DNA of 64,000 bases from Devosia sp. (GCF_028290435.1 NZ_JAQGJV010000018.1:1-64000), one strand, 5' to 3'. Counted from the stretch's first letter, positions 35,102 to 44,424 are shown. Translations and numbers: made by a program. The notes: generated by a model not told the origin, from the letters alone.

Positions 35102-36091
35102 ATGTTGCCTTATCTCGCTAAGCGCTCCGTCAGCCTTGTCGTCGTGCTGCTGGCGATGAGCTTCATCGTCTTTTGCCTCCAAAGCATCATCCCGGCCGAT
35201 CCGGCACGCGCCATTGCCGGACCCACGGCGCCGGCGGCGACCGTGGAGGTCGTGCGCCAGCAATTGGGGCTGGATGACCCTATGCTAGTCCAGTATGGCC
35301 GGTTCCTCAGCAATCTGGTGCATGGCGATCTCGGTACCTCGGTGCGCACCCGCCAGCCGATCGCCGAGGATGTGCGCAAGTACCTGCCGGCATCAGCCGA
35401 ACTGGCACTGGTGGCGCTGGTGTTCGGCATCGCTCTGGCTGGGCTCTTGGCGCTGGTGCAGAACACCATGCAGAACTCGGGCTGGGTCAAGCTGGCCATC
35501 GTCGCGGCCGGCTCGACGCCGATATTTCTCAGCACATTGCTGCTGGTCTATTTCCTGTGGTTCCGGCTGGGCTGGCTGCCCGGTGCCGGCCGGCTGAGCA
35601 TCAGGCGGTTTTCGGGGCCGACCGGGTTCAACCTGCTGGATGGGTTTCTGGTGGGGCGGCCCGAAGTCAGCCTGGATGCGCTGCTGCACCTGATCCTGCC
35701 GGCGCTGGCACTGGCACTGCCCATTGCGGTGGCGGTGGGGCGCAGCCTCAACGGCGCGCTGCATGACGTGATGAAACAGACCTATATCCGCACCGGGCGC
35801 GGCAAGGGGCTGAGCGAAACCGCCATCGTCCTGCGCCACGGCCTGCGCAATGCCGCCTCGGCGCCGCTGGCCATGATCGGCCTGCAGGTGGGGCTGCTGT
35901 TTGGCAATCTGCTGATCGTGGAGCGGGTGTTTTCGTGGCCGGGACTGGGGCTCTATACCGTGCAGGCCTTCGCCACCTCCGACCTGCCAGCGGTGCTCGG
36001 CGTGTCGCTGGTGTTCGGCACGTTCTACATTTTGATCAATATCGTGGTCGAGGTCAGCCAGTCGCTAGCGGACCCGCGCATTGGGCTTTAA
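35102..36091 (+). CDS. Peptide-type ABC permease (DppB-like), guanidine operon 2
   Basis: A 329-residue permease. N-terminus LAKRSVSLVVVLLAMSFIVF, then IIPADPARAIAGPTAP, LGLDDPMLVQYGRFLSNLVHGDLG, and the coupling motif TYIRTGRGKGLSETAIVLRH. Start: GGGGAG lies seven bases before ATG 35102; TTG 35096 is in frame but too close to the ribosome site. It ends the operon, and its last bases overlap the convergent phosphoribosyltransferase gene. Confidence 0.92.
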   Translation: MLPYLAKRSVSLVVVLLAMSFIVFCLQSIIPADPARAIAGPTAPAATVEVVRQQLGLDDPMLVQYGRFLSNLVHGDLGTSVRTRQPIAEDVRKYLPASAELALVALVFGIALAGLLALVQNTMQNSGWVKLAIVAAGSTPIFLSTLLLVYFLWFRLGWLPGAGRLSIRRFSGPTGFNLLDGFLVGRPEVSLDALLHLILPALALALPIAVAVGRSLNGALHDVMKQTYIRTGRGKGLSETAIVLRHGLRNAASAPLAMIGLQVGLLFGNLLIVERVFSWPGLGLYTVQAFATSDLPAVLGVSLVFGTFYILINIVVEVSQSLADPRIGL

Positions 36092-36654
36092 TCGGGCAGC
36101 CAGTGGCCGTTCGGTGTGCGTGCGAAACGCGGCGAGGCGATTGGGGCCACGATCTTGTCGCGATGGGCGGCGAGCGGGGTGTGCCAACGGGTGCCTTGCA
36201 GCATGGCGACGACGACGGCGACGGGGGTGATGCCGGCCTGAGCCAGAAGGGTCAGCACGGCCACTATCGAGGTGCCTGAACTGATCACGTCATCGACCAC
36301 AACGACGCGCTTGTTTGCCAGGAGCGGCAGGCTGCGCGGATCGAGAAAGATGGTTTTCTGATGCGTTGGGCTGGTGATGGAGGACATCGGGGCGGAAAGC
36401 GCGTCGACGTACCAGAATTTGCGCGAGGTTCCCAAGGCCACCATGCGGGGATGGCCGAGGCGGCGGGCGACATTGTTGGCCAGCGGCAGGCCGAGCGTGG
36501 GGACGCCGATGATAACTTCGGGCGCGAGCGGCGCGATCAGTTCAGTCATCGCCTGCGACAGCGCATCCTCGACCGCGAAGCTGGCTTGGTTGACGATCAG
36601 CGAGGCGACGGCCTGCGTGCCATCGCCGGGCAGGACGCGCAGCGGCAGCAGCAA
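36088..36654 (-). CDS. Phosphoribosyltransferase
   Basis: A PRTase-fold protein with the PRPP loop VVVVDDVISSGTS and upstream LGTSRKFWYVDALSAPMSS. It may act on a purine or similar base, in keeping with the nucleoside hydrolase and deaminase genes nearby. The boundary is uncertain: TTG 36654 is the only ordinary start, but the same frame stays open for about 40 more codons that look coding (DSYPTRLPDGRQ, HHFWQTIDP) and fit family N-termini as I recall them. No ATG, GTG or TTG occurs there; an ATT at 36774-36772 has AGGA eight bases upstream. Confidence 0.8.
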   Translation of the reverse strand: MLLPLRVLPGDGTQAVASLIVNQASFAVEDALSQAMTELIAPLAPEVIIGVPTLGLPLANNVARRLGHPRMVALGTSRKFWYVDALSAPMSSITSPTHQKTIFLDPRSLPLLANKRVVVVDDVISSGTSIVAVLTLLAQAGITPVAVVVAMLQGTRWHTPLAAHRDKIVAPIASPRFARTPNGHWLPD

Positions 36655-36831
36655 TTGGCGGCCATCGGGGAGGCGGGTCGGATAGCTGTCGGTGAAACCA
36701 TCGGCTGGGGCGCTGTCGTGGGTGTCGGTGGGATCGATGGTCTGCCAGAAGTGATGCGGTTCAAGCGGCGAAATGGGATGCGTCCTATGGTAGGGATTGG
36801 CGTGACTGGATTTTCAAGAGCTTAGCAACCG

Positions 36832-38001
36832 ATGACGGCCCGAGACAACGACCCATTCGAGATCGATACCATGATCGCGCTGCGGCGCGACCTGCATACC
36901 CATCCCGAACTCGGTTTCGAGGAAGTGCGCACCAGCGATATCGTCGCGGCGCATTTGGCGGAAGCGGGGATCGAGGTGCATCGCGGGCTCGGCAAGACCG
37001 GAGTGGTGGGCACGCTGCGGGTGGGCGACGGCACGCGCGCGATCGCGTTGCGGGCGGACATGGATGCGCTGGCGATGCCGGAATTGTCCGACCTGCCGTA
37101 CAAATCCGTGGTGGCCAACACCATGCATGCCTGCGGGCACGACGGGCATACGGTGATGCTGCTGGCGGCGGCGCGGCATCTCGCGCGGACGCGGTCGTTT
37201 TCGGGCACGGTGCATTTCGTGTTCCAGCCCGCCGAGGAAGGGCGCGGCGGCGCCAAGGCGATGATTGCCGATGGGCTGTTCGAGCAGTTCCCGGTCGATG
37301 CAGCCTATGGGTTGCACAATATGCCGGGGCTGGCGGTGGATGAAATGGCGGTGGTTGCGGGGCCGCAATTGGCGTCGTCTGATAGCTGGGAGGTGACGTT
37401 CCACGGCGTGGGCACGCATGGCGCCAAGCCGCATCTGGGGCGCGACGCGATGACGGCCGCGGCGCATTTCCTGTCCATGATCCACACCGTGGTGGCGCGG
37501 CGGGTCGATCCGCTGCAGCCGGCGGTGGTGAGTGCGTGTGCTATCACGGGCGGTGATTTCCGGGCGCTGAACGTGATCCCCGATGACGTGCGGATCGGAG
37601 GCACGGCGCGGGCCTATACGCCGGCGGTGCGCGACCAGCTTGAAGCTGAGATCGGACAATTGGCGCAGGGCGTAGCGGCGACGTTCGGGATTACCGCGGA
37701 GTATAGTTTCCTGCGACGCATTCCGCCGGTAGTGAACGATGTGGACGCAACGCGGCGGGCGCTGGCAGCGGCGCAGACGGCAACCGGGACGCGGCCAGTG
37801 GTGACCGATTTTCCGCCTTCGACGGCGGGGGATGACTTCGCGTTTTTCGGCGCAGCGGTGCCCGGGTGTTATGTGTGGCTGGGGAACGGAACGGCGGTCG
37901 ATGGCGCGCTGCACCATAACTCGCGGTATGATTTCAATGATGAGGCGATTTTGACCGGGGCGAGGTTCTGGACGGCGTTGGTGGAGCAGGAGCTGGGGTG
38001 A
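36832..38001 (+). CDS. M20 family amidohydrolase (hippurate-hydrolase-like)
   Basis: A 389-residue zinc or manganese amidase. Motifs: RRDLHTHPELGFEE, ADMDALAMPE, MHACGHDGHT, the general-base FQPAEEGRGGAKAM and the C-terminal LHHNSRYDFND. Family members cleave N-acyl amino acids, IAA-amino acid conjugates or allantoate-like compounds. The cytosolic protein is divergent to the phosphoribosyltransferase gene. A substrate released inside the cell by one of the nearby importers is likely but cannot be named. Confidence 0.9.
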   Translation: MTARDNDPFEIDTMIALRRDLHTHPELGFEEVRTSDIVAAHLAEAGIEVHRGLGKTGVVGTLRVGDGTRAIALRADMDALAMPELSDLPYKSVVANTMHACGHDGHTVMLLAAARHLARTRSFSGTVHFVFQPAEEGRGGAKAMIADGLFEQFPVDAAYGLHNMPGLAVDEMAVVAGPQLASSDSWEVTFHGVGTHGAKPHLGRDAMTAAAHFLSMIHTVVARRVDPLQPAVVSACAITGGDFRALNVIPDDVRIGGTARAYTPAVRDQLEAEIGQLAQGVAATFGITAEYSFLRRIPPVVNDVDATRRALAAAQTATGTRPVVTDFPPSTAGDDFAFFGAAVPGCYVWLGNGTAVDGALHHNSRYDFNDEAILTGARFWTALVEQELG

Positions 38002-38007
38002 GGCAGT

Positions 38008-38144
38008 CTTCACCTCTCCCTTGGGGGAGAGGTCGACGCGCAGCGTCGGGTGAGGGGGCCTTCCTCTCGCTCGACAACAAGACAAGGCCCCCTCACCCGG
38101 CCCGCAAGAGCGATCCGACCTCTCCCCCAGAGGGAGAGGTGAAG
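38008..38144. repeat. GC-rich inverted repeat between convergent genes
   Basis: CTTCACCTCTCCCTTGGGGG (from 38008) with GAGGTCGACGCG and GTGAGGGGGCCTT is mirrored by AAGGCCCCCTCAC and CTCTCCCCCAGAGGGAGAGG ending GTGAAG at 38144. Same family as the element at 2303. It fills the gap between the amidohydrolase and nucleoside hydrolase ends. Confidence 0.8.
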
Positions 38145-38150
38145 AAGGCG

Positions 38151-39047
38151 TCAGGCGAGCCCTTGCGCCAACAACCCCAGCACCCCTTCGACATCGACTC
38201 TCATGGCGATCTTGACCGATGCCATGCCGGCCACCAGCGCCCCAGCATCCGGCCCATCGCTTAAATCCACCGACACGTTCCGTGTTTCGATGCCAAACAA
38301 TTCCGGCGCCAAAGCCAGCAGCATCACGCAGGGGTCGTGGAGGGGGCGGCTTTCGTGGCCGTCCTGGAAATAGGCGGAGATCAAATCGGCGGCGGCGTTG
38401 CCGGCAATGCCGGTGCGCAACGCCTGCACGAATTCCACACTGGCGCGGACTTTTCGGGTGACGTCGAGCGGGATCAGCGTGACGTCGAGGCCGCTTCGGA
38501 GCACGGCGTCGACGGCCTCGGGATCGCAGGCGAAATTGAACTCGGAATGGGGGCCAACATTGCCCTTGTCGTGCACCACGCCGCCCATGACGATCAGGCT
38601 GCCGATGCGACGGGCGGCGTCTGCGTGGTCGCGCAGCAAGAGCGCAATATTGGTGAGCGGGCCTAGCGCCAGGATATCGACGCTGCCGGCATGGTTGGCG
38701 CGAAGCTGTTCGGCCATCCAGAACGGCGCGTAGCCATGGGGTTTGGCGAGGGGCTCGGGCAGGACCACACCGCCCAGCCCGTCATTGCCGTGAATGCCGG
38801 CCTCCTCGATCCCCTTGCGGGCCAGCGGCGCGGCGGCCCCAGTGATGACCGGAATGCTTTCGCGATCGAGCAATGCCAGCAGGCGGCCGGCGTTTTTCGT
38901 GGTGATGTTGATGCCGATATTGCCCGCCACTGATGTCAGCCCCAGCACGTCGAAGCGACGGCTATTGAGCGCGAACAGGATGGCGACGGCGTCATCCAGT
39001 CCCGGATCGGTATCGATGATGACGCGGCGAGTGGATGGCGCACTCAT
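38151..39047 (-). CDS. Nucleoside hydrolase (inosine-uridine-preferring type)
   Basis: A 298-residue enzyme that splits ribonucleosides into base and ribose. The calcium-binding motif is IIDTDPGLDDAVAIL at the N-terminus. Further marks are NIGINITTKNAGRLL, GNDGLGGV, a main-chain ligand region IVMGGVVHDKGNVGPHSEFNFACDPEA-like and the C-terminal DLSDGPD. It has no signal peptide. The start overlaps the stop of the MTA-deaminase-like gene, and the two follow the Pot-type transporter in one operon, so the imported substrate is probably a nucleoside. Confidence 0.92.
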   Translation of the reverse strand: MSAPSTRRVIIDTDPGLDDAVAILFALNSRRFDVLGLTSVAGNIGINITTKNAGRLLALLDRESIPVITGAAAPLARKGIEEAGIHGNDGLGGVVLPEPLAKPHGYAPFWMAEQLRANHAGSVDILALGPLTNIALLLRDHADAARRIGSLIVMGGVVHDKGNVGPHSEFNFACDPEAVDAVLRSGLDVTLIPLDVTRKVRASVEFVQALRTGIAGNAAADLISAYFQDGHESRPLHDPCVMLLALAPELFGIETRNVSVDLSDGPDAGALVAGMASVKIAMRVDVEGVLGLLAQGLA

Positions 39048-40369
39048 TGGGGCGACGCGTCGATACGGGTCATTTCGGCCTTGAACTGATGGGCGATCTG
39101 CAATGCATCGCGCAGGGTTTTTTGCGGCTCGAGGGTTTGCACCTCGCCGTTCCGCAGCAGCCAGCGGCCGGCCACCATCGTGTCCGTCACGTCGGTCGGC
39201 AGGGCGGCGAAAACCAGCATGGCATAGGGATCGTAGATCGGATGCAGGCGCGGTGCGGTCAGGCTGATACGGATCAGGTCGGCCTGCTTGCCGGGTTCCA
39301 GCGAGCCGGTCTTGGCCTCAAGGCTGAGCACCTTGGCACCCTCAATGGTGGCCATGCGGATCACGGTGGCTGCCGGCAAGGGCAGGCGCGATTTGCCGCG
39401 CAGCTTCGCGAACATCGACATGGGCGCGAGCTGGGAAAATAGGTCCAGCGTATTGCCGCTCATCGGCCCGTCGGTGCCGATGCCGACGGGAACGCCGGCC
39501 TTGCGCAGCGACTCGATGCGCGGAATGCCGCGGCCGGCCTTGCCATTGGAGCGCGGATTGGTGGCGATGCGCACGTCGGCCTCGGCGATCAGCTCGATAT
39601 CGCTGTCGCCCAAATGTAGGCAATGGGCGCCGACCAAGCCGGGTTTCAAGAGACCCGACTGCTTGACCAGCTCGGTCGAAGAGGCGCCGTAGGTCTCACG
39701 CGCCCACTTCACCTCCATGTCGCTCTCGGCCAGATGCATCTGCACCACGACATCGGGATGCGCGTCCGACCAGCGGGCGATCTGCCCCATCATCTTGATG
39801 CCGACCGAATAGGGCGCGTGCGGCGCGATCGAAGGGGTGACGAGAGGATGGCCGGAAAACTCATCGACCAGTTGTTCAACCCGCTCGAAGCCCTCATCGA
39901 AGGTGGCGTGGTCCGGGGCGTTGAAATCGGCTAGGGTCTGCCCGACCACGGCACGCATGCCGGTCTCGGCGGCAACGCGGCCAACTTCGGTTTCGAAATA
40001 ATACATGTCGGCCACAGTGGTGACGCCGCCCTGGATCATCTCCAGTGCAGACAAAGCCGAGCCGGCGCGCACCATGTCGGGCGTCACATATTTGCGCTCG
40101 AGCGGCAGGATATAGCGATAGAGCCGGTCGTCGATATCCTCGGCCAGCCCACGGAATACCGACATGGCCATGTGGCAATGGGTATTGACCATGCCGGGCA
40201 TGACGATATCGCCGCCGCAATCGACGATCTTGGCATCGGGGATAGTCGGTGGCGTGCCGGAGCCGAGCGCGGTGATCGTGGCGCCATCGATTTGCAGCCA
40301 GCCGGACTGGTGGGCGGACATGGCTGGGTCGATCGTGAGCAGCCAAGCGTTGGTGAGGAGGATAGTCAT
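39044..40369 (-). CDS. Amidohydrolase, MTA/SAH deaminase-like
   Basis: A 441-residue TRZ/ATZ-family metal hydrolase. Metal ligands: NTHCHMAMS, the mid-chain His in MHLAES, HCLHL, and the Asp in GIGTDGPMSG. The stretch TNPRSNGKAGRGIP corresponds to the nucleoside-recognition element of MtaD-like deaminases. It likely deaminates an aminopurine nucleoside or base. The start at ATG 40369 gives the family N-terminus MTILLTNAWLLT and overlaps the ATPase stop; the longer frame to 40486 overlaps the ATPase gene. Confidence 0.88.
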   Translation of the reverse strand: MTILLTNAWLLTIDPAMSAHQSGWLQIDGATITALGSGTPPTIPDAKIVDCGGDIVMPGMVNTHCHMAMSVFRGLAEDIDDRLYRYILPLERKYVTPDMVRAGSALSALEMIQGGVTTVADMYYFETEVGRVAAETGMRAVVGQTLADFNAPDHATFDEGFERVEQLVDEFSGHPLVTPSIAPHAPYSVGIKMMGQIARWSDAHPDVVVQMHLAESDMEVKWARETYGASSTELVKQSGLLKPGLVGAHCLHLGDSDIELIAEADVRIATNPRSNGKAGRGIPRIESLRKAGVPVGIGTDGPMSGNTLDLFSQLAPMSMFAKLRGKSRLPLPAATVIRMATIEGAKVLSLEAKTGSLEPGKQADLIRISLTAPRLHPIYDPYAMLVFAALPTDVTDTMVAGRWLLRNGEVQTLEPQKTLRDALQIAHQFKAEMTRIDASPQ

Positions 40370-41421
40370 TCCGGTGCCAGGATCGTGCATTGCTCGGGGA
40401 CCGGCACCAGCTTGGCGGTGGCGCCGATGTCGAGCGGGCGGGTCAGCGGGCCGTTGGCGGTCAAGTGCCCGGCAGGGGTGTCGCATTGATATTGATAGGC
40501 GCGGCCCAGATAGGTGCGCAGGCCGAGGGTGGCGGGGATGCCATCCGCGCCAGCCGTGACGGCGAGGCCATCGGCGCGGCAGGCAAGAGTGAAGTTGTCG
40601 GGGATGGCGCCGAACTGGTCTTGCGACAGGGTGAGGCGCACGCCGCCGGCGGCTTCGGCGGTCACGCCGGCGCCATCGCGGGCGGCGACGGTCATTGGGA
40701 TCAGGTTTTCAAAGCCGACGAAGCGCGCGACGAAGGCATTGGCGGGGCGCTGATACAGCGTCTCGGGCGTATCGAGCTGCATGATGCGGCCGGCATGCAT
40801 GATGGCGACGCGGTCGGAGATCGAAAAGGCTTCTTCCTGGTCATGGGTGACATAGACCGAGGTGGTGCCATTGGCGCGCTGGAGCTGGCGGATTTCCACC
40901 CGCATGTCGACGCGCAGCTTCGCATCGAGGTTGGAAAGGGGCTCATCGAACATCAGCAGCGGCGGCTCGATCACGAGCGCGCGGGCCAAGGCGACGCGCT
41001 GTTTCTGTCCGCCGGACAGCGCACCCGGCAGGCGATCGCCGAACGGGGCGAGACCGACGCGCTCCAGCATGGCATTGACGCGCTTGGTCTTGGCCTCGCC
41101 CGAAATGCCGCGCTGCTTGAGGCCAAAGCCGACATTGTCGGCGACCGACAAATGCGGGAATAGCGCATAGTTCTGGAACACGAGGCCAATATTGCGCTGA
41201 TGCGGGGGTAAGCGGGTCAGGTCCTTGCCGCCCAGCTCGATCTTGCCCGAAGTCGGTTCGAGAAAGCCGGCGACCAGCCGCAGCGTCGTGGTCTTGCCAC
41301 AGCCGCTGGCGCCGAGCAGGGACACCAGTTCGCCCTCGGCAACCTCGAGCGACAGGTCCTCGAGCACCTTGGTGGTGCCGTAATGCGCGGTGATTTTTTG
41401 GATCGAAAGAGCTTGGGTCAC
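40366..41421 (-). CDS. ABC ATPase, PotA type
   Basis: 351 residues: GASGCGKTTTLRL, LSGGQKQRVALARAL, LLMFDEPLSNLD and VTHDQEEAFSISDRV, followed by a TOBE-type C-terminal domain with LACRADGLAV and TYLGRAYQYQC. It energises the importer formed by the next two permeases and the binding protein at 43243. It lies downstream of both permeases with a 9-base gap and upstream of the amidohydrolase. Confidence 0.93.
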   Translation of the reverse strand: MTQALSIQKITAHYGTTKVLEDLSLEVAEGELVSLLGASGCGKTTTLRLVAGFLEPTSGKIELGGKDLTRLPPHQRNIGLVFQNYALFPHLSVADNVGFGLKQRGISGEAKTKRVNAMLERVGLAPFGDRLPGALSGGQKQRVALARALVIEPPLLMFDEPLSNLDAKLRVDMRVEIRQLQRANGTTSVYVTHDQEEAFSISDRVAIMHAGRIMQLDTPETLYQRPANAFVARFVGFENLIPMTVAARDGAGVTAEAAGGVRLTLSQDQFGAIPDNFTLACRADGLAVTAGADGIPATLGLRTYLGRAYQYQCDTPAGHLTANGPLTRPLDIGATAKLVPVPEQCTILAPE

Positions 41422-41430
41422 GGCGCTACT

Positions 41431-42219
41431 CTATTTGGCAAAAAAGGTCAGGCCCAGCGTCCGCTCGACGGCGGCCATGACGGCGACGGTCAGGCCCATC
41501 AGCAGCACCGAGACCGACGCCACGGTCGGATCGAAGAACTGTTCCATATGGGCCAGGATCTGGATGGGCAGGGTGGAAATGCCCGGCCCGGTCAAAAAGA
41601 TCGAAATCGACACATCGTTGATCGAGGTGATGAAGGCCAGGATGAACGCAGCGATGACGCCGGAGCGCACGTTGGGAAGCAGGATGGTGAAGAAGGTTTT
41701 GAGCCGCGGCGAGCCCAGGCTGATCGCGGCTTCCTCGATGGAGAAATCGAAGGCCGCGAGCGAGGCGCTGATGACGCGTACGACATAGGGCAGCACCAGC
41801 AGCGAATGGCCCAGCACCAGCGACACGAAAATCGGCGCGTGGAATTGGGTGGCGACATTCTTGAGCAGCGAAAAGCCCAGCACCAGTTCGGGCACCAATA
41901 CCGGCAGGATGAACAGCGTCGAGAGCCAGCCGGGCAATTGGATGCGGTAGCGGTTGAGGGCATAGGCGGCGGGCACGCCGACCAGCAGCGCAATGCCGGT
42001 GGAGAGGAACGCGATTTCGAGGCTGGTGACGATGGTGCGCCGGAAGGCCTCGATTTTGAAGATGTTCTCGAACCAGCGCAGGGACAGGCCTTGCGGCGGA
42101 AAGGTCAGATAACTGGTGTCGCTCAGCGCCGCGCCCAGCACGATGACCAGCGGGCCGACGAGGAAAATGAACACCAGCACGGTGAGGGCGATCAGGACGG
42201 GGTGGATATTGCGGGTCAT
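41431..42219 (-). CDS. ABC permease, PotC type
   Basis: 262 residues. Helix 1 HPVLIALTVLVFIFLVGPLV, the typical PotC loop DTSYLTFPPQGLSLRWFENI, and the coupling motif EEAAISLGSPRLKTFFTILLP. Its ATG overlaps the last base of the PotB-type gene's stop. It is the second membrane subunit of the Pot-type transporter. Confidence 0.92.
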   Translation of the reverse strand: MTRNIHPVLIALTVLVFIFLVGPLVIVLGAALSDTSYLTFPPQGLSLRWFENIFKIEAFRRTIVTSLEIAFLSTGIALLVGVPAAYALNRYRIQLPGWLSTLFILPVLVPELVLGFSLLKNVATQFHAPIFVSLVLGHSLLVLPYVVRVISASLAAFDFSIEEAAISLGSPRLKTFFTILLPNVRSGVIAAFILAFITSINDVSISIFLTGPGISTLPIQILAHMEQFFDPTVASVSVLLMGLTVAVMAAVERTLGLTFFAK

Positions 42220-43043
42220 CAGACGGCCATCGGGTTGAGGCGGCGGGCGACGCGGGTCATCAGGAGCACGATAGCGATGGTGATGACCACCATGATCGCC
42301 GCGATGGTGGAGGCCGAGACCCAGTCGAAGGTGACCATGGCCTGCTGATACATCAGCGTGCCCATGACCATCTGCGCCTCGCCGCCGAGCAATTGGGGGG
42401 TGGCGTAAGCGGTGAAGCTGCCGGTGAAGACGAGGACGGCGCCGACGATCAGGCCGGGCACGGCGAGGGGCAAAATGACCTGCATGAAGGTGGCCGTGGG
42501 TTTGGCGCCAAGCGAGGCCGAGGCCTGCAGCAGGTCATCGGGAATGGCTTCGAGCACGCCAACCAGGGTCAGCACCATCAGCGGCACGAACAGGTAGACC
42601 ATGGCCGTGATCACGGCCCCCTGGGTGTAGAGCATGCTCAGCGGCTCGGAAATCAGGCCGGTGGAGAGCAATGCCGAGTTGAGAATGCCGTTTTTGCCCA
42701 GGATAATTAGCCAGGCGAAGGAGCGCACCACGACCCCGGTCAATAGCGGAAACACCGCCGCGACGATCAGGATGGACTTGAGCCAGCCGGGCGAGCGGGA
42801 GACCACATAGGCGGTGAGAAAGCCGATCACCAGCGATATGGCCGTCGTCGCCAGCGATATCTGGATGGTGCGCCACAAGACCGTACGGCGGAAGCCGCTG
42901 CCGAAGAAGGTGAGGTAGGGGGCGAACGGCCCCGCCGTGGTGGCGAAGGTTGTGACGATCGTGGCGAGGACGGGCAGGATGAGGAAAACCAGGACCAGGA
43001 GGGTCGCGGGAGTGCTCAAAGTCCAGCCGGCGAAGCGTTTCAT
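42219..43043 (-). CDS. ABC permease, PotB type
   Basis: 274 residues. Helix 1 TLLVLVFLILPVLATIVTTF, and the coupling motif LLQASASLGAKPTATFMQVI. About six helices in all. The GC palindrome 46 bases upstream separates it from the binding-protein gene, so transcription from that gene probably continues here at a lower level. A weak AAGG precedes the ATG. Confidence 0.92.
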   Translation of the reverse strand: MKRFAGWTLSTPATLLVLVFLILPVLATIVTTFATTAGPFAPYLTFFGSGFRRTVLWRTIQISLATTAISLVIGFLTAYVVSRSPGWLKSILIVAAVFPLLTGVVVRSFAWLIILGKNGILNSALLSTGLISEPLSMLYTQGAVITAMVYLFVPLMVLTLVGVLEAIPDDLLQASASLGAKPTATFMQVILPLAVPGLIVGAVLVFTGSFTAYATPQLLGGEAQMVMGTLMYQQAMVTFDWVSASTIAAIMVVITIAIVLLMTRVARRLNPMAV

Positions 43044-43088
43044 AAAAGGGCCTTAAGTCATCGATGCGGCAGCGTTGAGTGGAGCAGA

Positions 43089-43204
43089 GCCCCTCCCCTT
43101 AAGGGGAGGGGTTGGGGTGGGGGGACATGGGTTGGAGTGGCGACTGCCGATCCCTAACCCGGTGGCGAGTTCCCCCCACCCTAGCCCTCCCCTCAAGGGG
43201 GAGG
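43089..43204. repeat. GC-rich inverted repeat in Pot-type operon
   Basis: CCCCTCCCCTTAAGGGGAGG with GGTTGGGGTGGGGGGA (43090-43124) is mirrored by CCCCCCACCCTAGCCCTCCC and CTCAAGGGGGAGGA (to 43204). It lies between binding-protein and permease genes, as does the repeat at 27359. There is no gene in this gap of about 200 bases. Confidence 0.8.
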
Positions 43205-43242
43205 AGACCGTTCCGCGAATGCGGCGCGATCAGCGGCCTGTA

Positions 43243-44271
43243 CTAGCCCCCGAACAGTTCATTCCACTTTTCGATCCAGCCAGCTTTGGCGGCGTTCATC
43301 TTGACATAGTCGACGCGCTGCAGGCCTTCGATCATCTCCGCGCCATAGGTCCAGATCGCGGCCTGTTCGGGGGTCAGTGTCACCGACTTGACAGCGGGGG
43401 CATCGACGCCTTCCTCGGCCAGCTTCTGCTGGATGGCGGGGGTCAAAAGGAAATTGATGAACTGGTAGGCCAGCTCCGGCTCAGGCGCGCCGGTCGGGAT
43501 GTTGACCGTGTTGACGGTGGCGATGGCGCCCTCGCTGAGATCCGCCCACTTGGCGGTCGGTACGGCGGCCTGGATCTGGGCCAGGGTGAAGTCCTGGGCG
43601 ATCGCGGTGGTGATTTCGCCGGTCGAGAACAGGTTGATCATCTCCGAGCCGGTATTGTAGTTTTTCACGATATTCGGCTTGAGATCGGCCAGCGCCTTGA
43701 AGGCCCCATCGGCGTCCGCATAGGCATCGACGCCGGCATGGTCGCCGGCCTTGATCACGGTCATCGGGCCGGCCGTGGTGGTGATGCCCGGCAGCGAGAT
43801 CGAGGAGGCGAGATCGGCGCGCCACAGGTCGTTCCACGAGGTGATCGGGGTCGTGACCTTGGCGCTGTCATAGACGATGCCGACGCGGCCCAGCGTATAG
43901 GCCGGGCCGTAGCCGCCCTGCGGGTCCTTGGCGAGATCGTAAAGACCGGCCAGGTTCGGGATTTTGCTCGGATCGATCTTCTGGAACAGGCCGGCTTCGA
44001 TACCGGTCTGGCTAAAACTGTCGGACAGATAAATGACGTCGACGCCTTCGCCATTGCGAATCTGCAGCTTGTTCAGCCGCTCGCCGGCATTGCCGGTTTC
44101 AAACACCACTTCGCAGCCGCACTGGGCCTTGAATGGCGCGATAAGCAGCGCATCGAGCTTTTCACCATTGAAGCCCCACCAGGAGATGGTCAGGGTCTTG
44201 GTTTGCGCAAAAGCGGGCGCGGCCATCAGCGCGGTAGCGGAGAGCGCCAGCGCGATTAGAATCTTCTTCAT
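43243..44271 (-). CDS. ABC substrate-binding protein, PotD type
   Basis: 342 residues. Signal peptide KKILIALALSATALMAAPAFA. Family marks: TLTISWWGFNGEKLD, QCGCEVVFETGNAGERLNKL, DVIYLSDSFSQTGI, and GPAYTLGRVGIVYDSAKV. Classical PotD proteins bind polyamines with acidic and aromatic residues, but downstream genes here (nucleoside deaminase-like and nucleoside hydrolase) suggest a different, perhaps purine-derived, ligand. It is the first gene of the operon, divergent from the adenine-deaminase-like gene. Confidence 0.9.
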   Translation of the reverse strand: MKKILIALALSATALMAAPAFAQTKTLTISWWGFNGEKLDALLIAPFKAQCGCEVVFETGNAGERLNKLQIRNGEGVDVIYLSDSFSQTGIEAGLFQKIDPSKIPNLAGLYDLAKDPQGGYGPAYTLGRVGIVYDSAKVTTPITSWNDLWRADLASSISLPGITTTAGPMTVIKAGDHAGVDAYADADGAFKALADLKPNIVKNYNTGSEMINLFSTGEITTAIAQDFTLAQIQAAVPTAKWADLSEGAIATVNTVNIPTGAPEPELAYQFINFLLTPAIQQKLAEEGVDAPAVKSVTLTPEQAAIWTYGAEMIEGLQRVDYVKMNAAKAGWIEKWNELFGG

Positions 44272-44424
44272 TGCGATTTCCTTTGCAGCCCGGCGGGCAG
44301 GCCAGGCGATGCGGATGACGACGGCTTCCCGACCCCCAGCCTATTTTTGTGGCGTCCCCCATTCAAGCCCAATAGTTGTGCTTTACAGTGCTACTAAAGC
44401 TCAAACCAAAGCCTGGATCACGCC

